A DNA stretch of 7,251 nt from positions 1 to 7,251 of the forward strand of contig CAISDD010000328.1 in NCBI GenBank assembly GCA_903883985.1, written 5' to 3'. Source of the stretch: an uncultured Pseudomonadota bacterium (GTDB lineage: Bacteria > Pseudomonadota > Gammaproteobacteria > Burkholderiales > Thiobacillaceae). The first letter of the stretch is position 1; every line of letters starts with the position of its first letter. Positions 1 through 6,982 of this stretch are shown here, one piece after another. A program made the position numbers and the translations under genes. The notes below the pieces were generated by a model. That model did not search any database, was not told the origin of the DNA, and saw only the letters and a program-made list of their open reading frames with translations.

Positions 1-216
1 CGGCTGGATCACCCATTTAAGCATGGACAGGCCGTCGAAAAAGACGCGCATATTGCTCTGCAACATCACCGCGCCCAGCGTGCCACCGATCACGATCAGG
101 AAGGCAGTGAACTGCAACAGTGAGCCCATATGCCCCCCCTCAAGCGCCTGCCCGCCGAGGATGGCAGAAAGGCCGAGGAAGATGCCGAGTATGCTGACGA
201 TGTCGAATTTGTTCAT
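1..216 (-). CDS. motC: Flagellar motor stator protein, MotA/MotC family (partial, N-terminal 72 residues)
   Basis: This is the beginning of a stator subunit of the flagellar motor, the MotA-type partner that couples ion flow through the MotA/MotB ring to rotor torque at the inner membrane. Only the first 72 codons are present; the frame is still open at the left edge. The start is ATG at 216, with a weak AGG seven bases upstream. Visible are a first hydrophobic segment (about residues 6-22, ILGIFLGLSAILGG), the family-typical LEGGHMGSLLQ stretch, and a second membrane segment with the conserved IGGTLGAVMLQ. The cytoplasmic loop that contacts FliG lies outside the window. It begins 13 bases after the fliA stop, so it is probably co-transcribed. 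The symbol motC rather than motA rests on the position right after fliA, as in the Pseudomonas and betaproteobacterial motCD arrangement; a single motA is possible. The family call is secure, the paralogue is not. Confidence 0.88.
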   Translation of the reverse strand, partial: MNKFDIVSILGIFLGLSAILGGQALEGGHMGSLLQFTAFLIVIGGTLGAVMLQSNMRVFFDGLSMLKWVIQP

Positions 217-229
217 GCCCGGGCCTGAA

Positions 230-949
230 TCAAACGACCGACCATTCGCGCAAGCGGCCACGCAGCCGGGCGATGGCCTGGCTGTGCAGTTGGCAGATTC
301 TGGATTCGGAAACGCCCAATACGGCGCCGATTTCCTTGAAGTTCATTTCCTGCTCGTAATACATGCCCATGAGCTGCTTTTCCCGTTCTGGCAGGAATCC
401 CACCGCCTGCGCCAAAGCTTTCTTGAAGTGGCGTGAGGAGAGTACATCAAACGGGCCGTCTTGCACGTGATCGGCGAAGCGTTCCAGGAAGTCATCGCCG
501 TCGGATTCGTGCAAATCCTCGTAGTAGACCAGTTGAGCGCCACGGGCGTCGTTGAGCAGATCGAAATAGGCGTGAATGTCCAGGCCCATTTCATCGGCGA
601 TCTCTTGTTCCGATGGCGGCCGCTGGTGCCGTTGTTGCAGCATGTGTACGGCGCTCTCAATCTGGCGGCCTGCTCGTCTCACATTGCGCGAAGCCCAGTC
701 CGCCTCACGCAACTCATCGAGCATGGCCCCGCGCACACGCTGGGTCGCATAGGTCTCGAAATGGGCACCCTGATCGCTGTCGTAGCGGGAAACCGCATCC
801 ATCAGCCCCATCAGGCCGGCCTGTATCAGATCATCCACCTCCACGCTGGCAGGTAGTCGGGTCATCATGTGGTAAGCAATCCGTTTGACCATGGGCAGAA
901 ACTCCTGGGCCAACGCATTCTTATCCCTGCTTTCCGCTCCAACGTACAT
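230..949 (-). CDS. fliA: RNA polymerase sigma factor FliA (sigma-28)
   Basis: This is the flagellar sigma factor that directs RNA polymerase to class 3 (late) flagellar, motor and chemotaxis promoters, and is normally held inactive by FlgM until the hook is complete. The protein has 239 residues, the usual length. Sigma region 2 spans about residues 13-85, with LPASVEVDDLIQAGLMGLMDA and FETYATQRVRGAMLDELR, the core-binding and -10 recognition parts. Region 3 covers about 92-145 (RRAGRQIESA, PPSEQEIADEMGL). Region 4 covers about 175-233 and includes LPEREKQLMGMYYEQE and the helix-turn-helix FKEIGAVLGVSESRICQLHS that reads the -35 element. ATG at 949 follows a good ribosome site (GAGGG at 956-960, six bases away). 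The start lies inside the end of flhG, so translation is probably coupled. No frameshift or missing segment is seen. Confidence 0.97.
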   Translation of the reverse strand: MYVGAESRDKNALAQEFLPMVKRIAYHMMTRLPASVEVDDLIQAGLMGLMDAVSRYDSDQGAHFETYATQRVRGAMLDELREADWASRNVRRAGRQIESAVHMLQQRHQRPPSEQEIADEMGLDIHAYFDLLNDARGAQLVYYEDLHESDGDDFLERFADHVQDGPFDVLSSRHFKKALAQAVGFLPEREKQLMGMYYEQEMNFKEIGAVLGVSESRICQLHSQAIARLRGRLREWSVV

Positions 950-1847
950 CCTGAGCCCTCTTCATGTCCGCTTCTGCGGTCATCCGGCAATACAGCCACA
1001 TGCGCTGCCAATATTGTTCAAACTCCAATGCTTCGCCGACCGGGAGGTTGGCCAGCCGCTCCGCCATTATGCCCATTTCCAGGCTTCTTCCCGCACTCCC
1101 TCCCGCCATATGCGTGCGTGCTTGCGTGTATCCGATCGCGTCTGCAGCCGCGAGTATCGGGTGAGTACCCTCGCGCTGACGCGGCAGGGCGCCAAGATAC
1201 CCGATCTGGATGCCAAGAAAACGCTGCGCGGTTTCCCTCAGTGTGGCAAACAGCGGCTCCCCCGCCGCAGCTTCCACACCTTCGACCACAACCTGCCAAC
1301 TGCTGCCAGGCCAGACCGTATGTGCACTCTTCATGACCGTGTAGGCCTCGGCCAGCCGGCTTTTGCCGCGCGGCAGGACCAGGACCCGCACATCCGCAGT
1401 GACCGAAAGACTCTGCCCGGATATCGGGGCGCTGTTGAGCAGCAGCCACTGTGGCGCTTCCGTCTGGGTGCGCAAGCCGTCCGCGAGCGACAACGCTTCT
1501 CGCTCATCCATGCGAGCCAGTGCCGAGATGCCGTCCTGTGCGGAAACCAGATCGACACCCTGCCCGGCCGGATGGACCGCTTGCGCCAGGTCGCCAACAC
1601 GAACAACGTCGAGCAGCGTGTAGCGCGTCAGGATACCCAGTAGAGAACCCACGTTATGCGGAGCCGCGGCTTCATCCAGAATCAATGCCTGGCCGCCGCG
1701 CCTCCCCAACGCCAGACCCAGCCCGGCGGTCACACGGGCATTGCTGCGCGCGTCCGGCCCAAGGATGCCGACGGCGCGAAAGGTGGAGTCGGCGGCAAAC
1801 AGACGCCTCAGGCCAGTGGCCTGGTCGAGTGGATCAGCCAGCCGCAC
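921..1847 (-). CDS. flhG: FlhG-like MinD/ParA-family protein with degenerate nucleotide site
   Basis: FlhG (FleN, YlxH) is a MinD-like ATPase that limits flagellar number and stimulates the FlhF GTPase. The protein has 308 residues from GTG at 1847, or 316 from GTG at 1871. I prefer 1847 because GGGGAGG (1853-1859) sits five bases upstream, whereas 1871 has no good ribosome site. Near the N-terminus is DQATGLRRLF (1797-1826), matching the DQAxGLR helix by which FlhG activates FlhF. The MinD-like fold pattern follows, but the deviant Walker A loop (KGGxGKS/T) is replaced by GPDARSNAR, with no lysine. The usual LDADLGLAN reads LDEAAAPHN, and the Walker B aspartate region reads LLLNSAP. Overall length and alternation of strands and helices are kept, so this is not a frameshift. 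ATP hydrolysis by the standard mechanism looks impossible. It overlaps the ends of flhF and fliA. The family call comes from the N-terminal helix, fold pattern and neighbours. Confidence 0.85.
   Translation of the reverse strand: MRLADPLDQATGLRRLFAADSTFRAVGILGPDARSNARVTAGLGLALGRRGGQALILDEAAAPHNVGSLLGILTRYTLLDVVRVGDLAQAVHPAGQGVDLVSAQDGISALARMDEREALSLADGLRTQTEAPQWLLLNSAPISGQSLSVTADVRVLVLPRGKSRLAEAYTVMKSAHTVWPGSSWQVVVEGVEAAAGEPLFATLRETAQRFLGIQIGYLGALPRQREGTHPILAAADAIGYTQARTHMAGGSAGRSLEMGIMAERLANLPVGEALEFEQYWQRMWLYCRMTAEADMKRAQDVRWSGKQG
956..960 (-). promoter_or_regulatory. Ribosome binding site of fliA inside flhG
   Basis: Read on the minus strand this is GAGGG, preceded by AA, six bases before the fliA ATG. 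It lies wholly within the flhG coding frame. It supports ATG at 949 as the real fliA start despite the 29-base overlap with flhG. Confidence 0.6.
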
Positions 1848-3390
1848 CCAGGCCTCCCCGTGAATTTTCACTGGCGGCCAGCGCGCTTTCCTGTGCGGCC
1901 GCCATCAGGATGGGGTAGTCGCCTTCCTCCTGCCTGAACGGCGAATCCGCCTGGCTCATGCGGAAGGCGCGGTCGGCCAGATAGGCCGGATTGGCTAGAT
2001 GCAGGTCTTCCGGGACGCGCTGACCATTGGTGATGTAGTGCACCGGCATTTCGTGGCGGATCGCCACGTCCAGCACCGGGCCGTAGGTCAAAGCCTCGTC
2101 GATCTTGGTGAGGATGCAGCCGATCAGGCCGGGGCCGCTGTAGGCCCGCGCCACCTCTTCCAGCGTCACCCCCTGGCTGGGCGCACCGAGCAGCAGCAGG
2201 CGTTTTACGCCGCGGTCCACGCCCTGATTGGCCCCGCTGAGCAGGGCGACCTGTTCCGCTACCCTCTTATCACGCTGGCTCATGCCGACCGTGTCGATCA
2301 GCACCAGATGTCGACTGGAAAGATCGACCAGGGTCAATTCCAGGTCACTCTCGTCGCGTACGGCGAACACCGGCGTGCCAAGGATACGGCCATAGATGCG
2401 CAACTGATCCTGAGCACCGATCCGGTAGGTGTCGGTGGTTACCAGTGCGACCTTGGCCGCTCCGTGGCGCAACACCGCACGCGCCGCCAGCTTGGCCACG
2501 GTCGTGGTCTTGCCCACACCTGTCGGCCCTACCAGGGCATAGACCCCACCCTGTTCGACGATATCGTGCTCCGCCCCGGCGATGCGCAGATTGTGGCCGA
2601 TGGCGGATTTCACCCATTTCAGGGCGCGATTCAGGTCCGATTCTTCGTTCGGCAGGCGGTCCAGCAACTGCCGTGCAAAGGCGCTGGAAAAACCGGCGGC
2701 GAGCAGGCGTTTCATGGTCTCGGCGCGCAGCGGATCGCGCCGCGTCAGGTCATTCCAGGCGAACCCGGCGAGTTGCCCCTCCACCAGCCCGCGCAACATG
2801 CGGATTTCCCTCGCCAGTTCGTGCACCTCGGGCTGCGATTCCGCTTCCGTGGGCTGAGATACATCGACACCAGAGTGCTGCGTGCCGAGTGCCGCGTACT
2901 GCGGCGTCGGGCGGGGAGGTGGACGGCTCTGCGCCTGCCGTGCCGGGGAGGGCCGAAATAATTGCGCCCCGGACTCGGTGCCCGTCCCGCCCCCCGAGGA
3001 GGTCGTATCGAGCCTGGAGCCGCCCTGCAAACGACCGGAAGTCGAGGCATCTCGTTGCGCTAGGTAATCCGCGAAGGCCGTAAGTTGCGGGCTTGCTTCC
3101 TCCAGCGTCATTTGCCTCGGAGGCACCGGCGCTGCGCGCGTGGGCAGAGGTGGGGGCAAAGGCGCCGGACGCGGAGCGTGGCTCAGCGCTGGCGGCGGGC
3201 GCGGAGCGTGGCTCAGGACCGCGGGCTCCGCCTGCGAGGTCAGGTTCGCCATGTCGAGATCGGCCACCGCGATGATCTCCACCCCACCCCCCACCTGCCG
3301 ATTGGACAAGATGATGGCATTCGCACCCAGCGCGTCGCGCACCTGGCGCAGCGCATCACGGGTGGTGGTGGCGTAGAATTTTTTTATCAT
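1834..3390 (-). CDS. flhF: Flagellar biosynthesis SRP-type GTPase FlhF
   Basis: FlhF is the third SRP-family GTPase, beside Ffh and FtsY. It marks the site of flagellar assembly, usually a pole, and works with FlhG. The protein has 518 residues. The N-terminal B domain (1-50) begins MIKKFYATTTRDALRQVRDALG, the usual FlhF opening. A long Pro/Ala/Ser-rich linker follows (about 55-185). The helical N region (about 188-275) includes LAREIRMLRGLVEGQL. The G domain starts near 281 with P-loop GPTGVGKTTT (288-297), DTYRIGA (320-326), DTVGM (366-370), TKID (428-431) and GQRVPEDL (456-463), so the site looks intact. ATG at 3390 overlaps the flhA stop by four bases (ATGA); a weak GGCGG lies at 3397-3401. 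The linker holds an in-frame duplication encoding LSHAPRP twice (residues 59-65 and 69-75). An A7 tract occupies codons 2-4. Confidence 0.97.
   Translation of the reverse strand: MIKKFYATTTRDALRQVRDALGANAIILSNRQVGGGVEIIAVADLDMANLTSQAEPAVLSHAPRPPPALSHAPRPAPLPPPLPTRAAPVPPRQMTLEEASPQLTAFADYLAQRDASTSGRLQGGSRLDTTSSGGGTGTESGAQLFRPSPARQAQSRPPPRPTPQYAALGTQHSGVDVSQPTEAESQPEVHELAREIRMLRGLVEGQLAGFAWNDLTRRDPLRAETMKRLLAAGFSSAFARQLLDRLPNEESDLNRALKWVKSAIGHNLRIAGAEHDIVEQGGVYALVGPTGVGKTTTVAKLAARAVLRHGAAKVALVTTDTYRIGAQDQLRIYGRILGTPVFAVRDESDLELTLVDLSSRHLVLIDTVGMSQRDKRVAEQVALLSGANQGVDRGVKRLLLLGAPSQGVTLEEVARAYSGPGLIGCILTKIDEALTYGPVLDVAIRHEMPVHYITNGQRVPEDLHLANPAYLADRAFRMSQADSPFRQEEGDYPILMAAAQESALAASENSRGGLGAAG
1853..1859 (-). 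promoter_or_regulatory. Ribosome binding site deciding the flhG start
   Basis: On the minus strand this reads GGGGAGG and lies five bases before GTG at 1847. It lies in the last codons of flhF and downstream of the alternative GTG at 1871, so it favours the shorter reading of flhG that starts with VRLADPLDQATGL. Confidence 0.5.
3170..3216. repeat. 17-bp direct repeat inside the flhF linker
   Basis: The 17 bases at 3170-3186 recur exactly at 3200-3216, a 30-base period that keeps frame and duplicates LSHAPRP in the proline-rich linker of FlhF. This is most simply a small tandem duplication in an unconstrained linker. Confidence 0.8.
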
Positions 3391-5462
3391 GCATTACCGC
3401 CGATCAGGCTGGTAATGCGGATGGTCTTGCCGTCCGGAACTTCGGCATGGGAGAGCACCTTCAGGCTGGGCGCGGAGCGCCGCAAAAAGCGCGCGAGGAT
3501 GGCACGGATGGCGGGCGGTGACAACAGCACGGCGGGCAATCCCGCCGTTTCCTGGCGGTCCACTGCCCCAACCGTTTCCCGCACCAGGCGCTCGGCCAAT
3601 CCAGGCTCCAGGCCGGCTCCGGCGTCGCCCCTTGTGGCCAGCGCCTGCATCAGGATGTGCTCCAGGTTGGGATCGAGGGCCATGACCGGCAATTCCTGCG
3701 CTCCTCCAAAAGTCTCGTGAATGATAGCACGACCCAGCGCGACCCTTACGGAGGCGGTCAGTTCGTCCGGATCCTGGGTGCGGGCGGCATTTTCCGCCAG
3801 GGTCTCCAGGATGGTGCGCATGTCGCGAATATGTACCTGCTCTTCCAGCAGGTTCTGCAGGACTTTCTGTACGCTGGTAACGGAAAGCATCTTTGGGGTG
3901 AGGTCTTCCACCAGTTTTGGCTGCTGCTTGCCGACGTGGTCTAGAAGTTGCTGCGTTTCCTCGCGACCCAGCAATTCTGGCGCGTGTTCGTTGATGACCT
4001 TGGTCAGGTGCGTGGCGACCACGGTGCCGGTATCCACCACCGTATAGCCGTAGGTCTGCGCCTGATCGCGCTGGTTGGCTTCTATCCACACCGCCGGCAG
4101 GCCATAGGCCGGATCGGTAGCGGTCTGGCCCGACACCACGCCGAGCACTCGACCGGGGTTGATCGCCAGGAACTTGCCGGCAATGGCCTCGCCCTCGGCC
4201 ACGGTGACGCCCTTCAGGGTGACGCGGTAATTGTTTGGCTTGAGTTGCAGGTTGTCGCGGATATGTACGGGCGGCACCAGGAAACCCAGGTCCTGGGCAA
4301 TTTTCTTGCGAATCCCGCGGATGCGCCGCAGCAGGTCTCCATCCTGATGCCGGTCCACCAGCGGCACCAGGCGGTAACCGACTTCCAGGCCGAGGCGATC
4401 CACCGCCGCCACGTCGTGCCAACCCACATCCACCGGCTCATCCGCCTTTGCCGGGCCGGCTTCGAGCGGCAGCGTTTCCGCAGCGGCACGGGTGCGCTTC
4501 AGCAGCAGGTAACCGATACTCGCCAACCCGCCGCCAATCAGCAGGAAGGCAGTGTGCGGCATGCCGGGAATCATACCCATCAGGCCGAGGATGCCCGCCG
4601 TCAGGAAGATGGCCTGCGGTCGGCCGAACATCTGGCGCACGATCTGCTGGTTCAGATCTTCGTCGCTGGAGACCCGAGAAACCACGATACCTGCGGCGGT
4701 GGAAATCACCAGAGCGGGAATCTGCGCCACCAGACCATCGCCGATGGTCAGCAAGGTGTAGTTGTTGGCTGCGGTCGCCAGATCCAGTCCGTGCTGCACC
4801 ACGCCGACGATCAGGCCACCGACGATGTTGATCATCATGATCATGATGCCGGCCACGGCGTCGCCGCGCACGAACTTGGAGGCGCCGTCCATGGAGCCGT
4901 AGAAGTCGGCTTCCTGGGCGATTTCCGCGCGCCGCCGCCGGGCATCGTCATCGCCGATTAGACCGGCGTTGAGGTCGGCGTCGATGGCCATCTGCTTGCC
5001 GGGCATGGCATCCAGGGTGAAGCGCGCACTCACTTCGGCGATACGGCCAGCACCCTTGGTGATCACCATGAAGTTGATCAACACCAGGATGACGAACACG
5101 GTCAGGCCCACCGCATAGTTACCGCCTACCAGAAAATGCCCGAAGGCCTCGATCACCTTGCCAGCCGCATCGGTACCGGTATGGCCTTGTAGCAGCACTA
5201 CGCGGGTAGAGGCGACGTTGAGCGACAGGCGTAACAACGTAGTCAACAGCAGCACTGTGGGAAAGACCGAGAATTCCAGCGGCTTCAGTGCGTAGAGGCT
5301 GATCAACAGCACGATCAGGGCCAGTGCGATGTTGAAGGTGAACAGCAGGTCCAGCATGAAGGGCGGCAACGGCAACACCATCATGCCCAGGATCATGATC
5401 ACCAGGAGCGGCGCGCCGAGTTTCTGCCAGTTCACGGATGGCTTGAGGGCGGCTTCAGCCAT
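3387..5462 (-). CDS. flhA: Flagellar type III export gate protein FlhA
   Basis: FlhA forms the nonameric ring of the flagellar export gate in the inner membrane. It takes part in proton-driven export and docks chaperone-substrate complexes through its cytoplasmic domain. The protein has 691 residues, the normal length. About eight hydrophobic segments lie between residues 17 and 321. The FHIPEP-family signature is complete at about 138-165 (GRIAEVSARFTLDAMPGKQ, then MAIDADLNAGLI), followed by the conserved DGASKFVRGDA at 192-202. The soluble domain runs from about 345 to the end, with PPVHIRDNLQLKPNNYRV, PGRVLGVVSG and SVQKVLQNLLEEQVHIRDMRT-type motifs. ATG at 5462 follows GGAGG at 5472-5476 with nine bases between. 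The stop overlaps the flhF start as ATGA, indicating coupled translation. Nothing unusual was seen. Confidence 0.98.
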   Translation of the reverse strand: MAEAALKPSVNWQKLGAPLLVIMILGMMVLPLPPFMLDLLFTFNIALALIVLLISLYALKPLEFSVFPTVLLLTTLLRLSLNVASTRVVLLQGHTGTDAAGKVIEAFGHFLVGGNYAVGLTVFVILVLINFMVITKGAGRIAEVSARFTLDAMPGKQMAIDADLNAGLIGDDDARRRRAEIAQEADFYGSMDGASKFVRGDAVAGIMIMMINIVGGLIVGVVQHGLDLATAANNYTLLTIGDGLVAQIPALVISTAAGIVVSRVSSDEDLNQQIVRQMFGRPQAIFLTAGILGLMGMIPGMPHTAFLLIGGGLASIGYLLLKRTRAAAETLPLEAGPAKADEPVDVGWHDVAAVDRLGLEVGYRLVPLVDRHQDGDLLRRIRGIRKKIAQDLGFLVPPVHIRDNLQLKPNNYRVTLKGVTVAEGEAIAGKFLAINPGRVLGVVSGQTATDPAYGLPAVWIEANQRDQAQTYGYTVVDTGTVVATHLTKVINEHAPELLGREETQQLLDHVGKQQPKLVEDLTPKMLSVTSVQKVLQNLLEEQVHIRDMRTILETLAENAARTQDPDELTASVRVALGRAIIHETFGGAQELPVMALDPNLEHILMQALATRGDAGAGLEPGLAERLVRETVGAVDRQETAGLPAVLLSPPAIRAILARFLRRSAPSLKVLSHAEVPDGKTIRITSLIGGNA

Positions 5463-5471
5463 CAGGGCTAG

Positions 5472-5476
5472 CCTCC
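5472..5476 (-). promoter_or_regulatory. Ribosome binding site of flhA
   Basis: GGAGG on the minus strand, nine bases before the flhA ATG. A possible small hairpin (GGCAT 5480-5484 with ATGCC 5492-5496) lies just upstream in the mRNA. Confidence 0.6.
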
Positions 5477-5479
5477 GGT

Positions 5480-5510
5480 GGCATGTACCGAATGCCGAGG
5501 GCCGTATGCC
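5480..5510 (-). repeat. Short direct and inverted repeats between flhB and flhA
   Basis: The 72-base gap between flhB and flhA holds two near-identical 9-mers, CCGAATGCC (5488-5496) and CCGTATGCC (5502-5510) on the plus strand, differing at one base. GGCAT at 5480-5484 can pair with the ATGCC of either copy (5492-5496 or 5506-5510), giving two alternative weak stems in the leader of flhA. No function is known; it may be chance or a remnant of a repeat element. Confidence 0.4.
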
Positions 5511-5534
5511 AAGGGCTTAAAAGAAGTGCGGCAC

Positions 5535-6665
5535 TCATGACGGCTTCCGGTTGGCGGGATCGAGATCCGCCGGCACCTGCCAATCGGCGGGGGGTGTCGG
5601 CTGCATCTGCCGTTGCAACTGGTAGACATAGGCCAGAACCTGGGCCACCGCCGTGAACAGGGTGGCCGGTATGGCCTCGCCCACCTCCACATGGCGGTGC
5701 AGCGCACGCGCCAGAGGAGGCGCTTCCACCACCGGCACGCGATGCTCTCTGGCCAGTTCCTTGATCCGTTCCGCCACCAACTGAGAGCCCTTGGCCACCA
5801 CCAGGGGTGAAGCCATGGCGTTCTCATCGTACTTGAGCGCGACCGCAAAATGCATCGGGTTGGTCACCACCACATCCGCCTTGGGCACCGCCTGCATCAT
5901 GCGGCGGCGCGCGGTCTCACGTTGCAGGGAGCGGATACGCGCCTTGACCTGGGGATCCCCCTCGGTCTCCTTCGCTTCCTGGCGCACTTCTTCCTTGGTC
6001 ATACGCAAGCTGTGATGGTAATTCCATAACTGGAAAGGCACGTCGAGGGCGACGACAAGGGCAAAAGCCGCCGTCGCCGCCAGGAAGGTGAACAGGATGA
6101 TCTGCGCAAAATGGCCGGCAGCGGCTTCGAGCGGCTCCGCCGCCAGGAGGAGGATGGCTTCGCGCTGGTGCCACACCATCCAGCCCGCGACCCCGGCGAT
6201 CAGGCCACCCTTGAGTAGCGCCTTGAACAGTTCCACCAACGCCTGCCGCGAAAACATGCGGCCCAGGCCGGTGATGGGATTGAGCTTGGAAAAATCGGCA
6301 GCCAGCGCCTGAGGCGAAAACACCCAGCCAGACATCATCAGATTGGCAGCCACTGCGGCGATCACCACGCCCAGCGCCAGGGGCAGATAGAGCACCAGTC
6401 CATCAAGGCTGGCCTGCTTCAGGGCGCGCCCCATCATGGAAGGGCTGGCGACATCGGCCAGACCGAAGCGCATGCCATTCTGCATCAGGCGATGCAATCC
6501 CTGGAACATGAATAGTCCCAGCGACGAGATGACCCCGGCGCTCATCAGCAGCACGGCGAGCGACGCAAGCTCGCGCGAGCGAGGTACATTGCCCTCCTCG
6601 CGCGCCTGCGATAGCTTACGCCCTGATGCTGATTCTGTCTTTTCGAGATCGCTGTCTTCCGCCAT
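5535..6665 (-). CDS. flhB: Flagellar type III export switch protein FlhB
   Basis: FlhB sits at the export gate with FlhA and switches substrate specificity from rod/hook to filament proteins after autocleavage of its cytoplasmic domain, prompted by FliK. The protein has 376 residues. It opens with the family-typical MAEDSDLEKTE, which supports ATG at 6665 even though the ribosome site is poor (GGA seven bases away). Four hydrophobic segments lie at about 35-60, 90-112, 145-165 and 185-210. The linker KEEVRQEAKETEGDP and the helix before the cleavage site are conserved. The cleavage loop reads N269-P270-M271-H272 instead of NPTH: the scissile Asn-Pro pair and the His are kept, the Thr is Met. 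The C-terminal part (VPVVEAPPLARALHRHVEVGEAIP) is typical. It is the first gene of the operon in the window, 72 bases before flhA. Confidence 0.97.
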   Translation of the reverse strand: MAEDSDLEKTESASGRKLSQAREEGNVPRSRELASLAVLLMSAGVISSLGLFMFQGLHRLMQNGMRFGLADVASPSMMGRALKQASLDGLVLYLPLALGVVIAAVAANLMMSGWVFSPQALAADFSKLNPITGLGRMFSRQALVELFKALLKGGLIAGVAGWMVWHQREAILLLAAEPLEAAAGHFAQIILFTFLAATAAFALVVALDVPFQLWNYHHSLRMTKEEVRQEAKETEGDPQVKARIRSLQRETARRRMMQAVPKADVVVTNPMHFAVALKYDENAMASPLVVAKGSQLVAERIKELAREHRVPVVEAPPLARALHRHVEVGEAIPATLFTAVAQVLAYVYQLQRQMQPTPPADWQVPADLDPANRKPS

Positions 6666-6711
6666 CCTCGGGTCCGGCCGCCGGCCGGCTCAAGGTATTG
6701 ATAATCCAGCG

Positions 6712-6720
6712 ATTCTAGCA
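6712..6720 (-). promoter_or_regulatory. Possible extended -10 promoter upstream of flhB
   Basis: On the minus strand this reads TGCTAGAAT, an extended -10-like motif about 47 bases before the flhB ATG, giving a leader of roughly 40 nt. There is no good -35 hexamer at 17 bases. I found no GG-N10-GC sigma-54 pattern in the 170 bases upstream of flhB. The call is based on motif resemblance only. Confidence 0.25.
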
Positions 6721-6770
6721 GCCTGCCGGGATTTCCGCGTTATGCGCAAAATTTCCTGGAGAGCGGCGCA

Positions 6771-6790
6771 TACAGGCATGAAACCCTGTA
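6771..6790. promoter_or_regulatory. Dyad upstream of flhB, possible operator
   Basis: TACAGG (6771-6776) and CCTGTA (6785-6790) form a perfect 6-bp inverted repeat with an 8-base spacer, about 50 bases upstream of the possible flhB -10. It could be a dimer-binding site for a regulator. No regulator is assigned and chance is not excluded. Confidence 0.2.
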
Positions 6791-6876
6791 AGTGAACGCA
6801 CGCAACCTTTTTTATTCCATGTTCCGCCGTTGGCCTTGCCGTTGGTGCGTGCCTGCCCACGAAAGCCACCGCCGTA

Positions 6877-6900
6877 TCGCGGGCAAGCCCGCTCCTGCGA
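6877..6900 (-). repeat. REP-like palindrome, GCGGGC-stem type
   Basis: GCGGGC (6879-6884) pairs with GCCCGC (6887-6892) around a 2-base centre. On the minus strand the element reads GCAGGAGCGGGCTTGCCCGC followed by GAT. This closely matches the common Pseudomonas-type REP, whose foot is normally GTAG; here it is GCAG. Such elements are moved by REP-associated Y1 tyrosine transposases (RAYTs); none is encoded in the window. Confidence 0.65.
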
Positions 6901-6967
6901 GGGTTGTCCCGTAGGCCAACCCCAACACCCACCCCCGCAGCCTTGTGAGCAACGGGGGGCGTGGAAA

Positions 6968-6982
6968 CGTATCAGGGATACG
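6968..6982. repeat. Perfect 6-bp inverted repeat
   Basis: CGTATC (6968-6973) and GATACG (6977-6982) flank AGG. It abuts the next REP-like palindrome. Function unknown. Confidence 0.45.

Noticed and set aside
885..1643. A 252-codon open frame on the plus strand opposite flhG and the start of fliA
   Set aside because: Because flhG is divergent I considered whether this was the true gene. The DQATGLRRLF helix, MinD-like pattern and operon fit favour the minus strand.
1734..1766. Frameshift or pseudogene as the cause of the missing FlhG P-loop
   Set aside because: The frame is continuous, length and flanking strand-helix pattern are kept, and no in-frame stop is present; substitutions explain it better.
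1999..2961. A 320-codon open frame on the plus strand opposite flhF
   Set aside because: It is antisense to the conserved GTPase domain of FlhF, and its composition (rich in His, Gln, Arg and Gly) is typical of a reverse-strand shadow.
3948..4961. A 337-codon open frame on the plus strand opposite flhA
   Set aside because: It lies wholly antisense to a clear flhA, has no recognisable domain, and long opposite-strand frames are expected in GC-rich genes.
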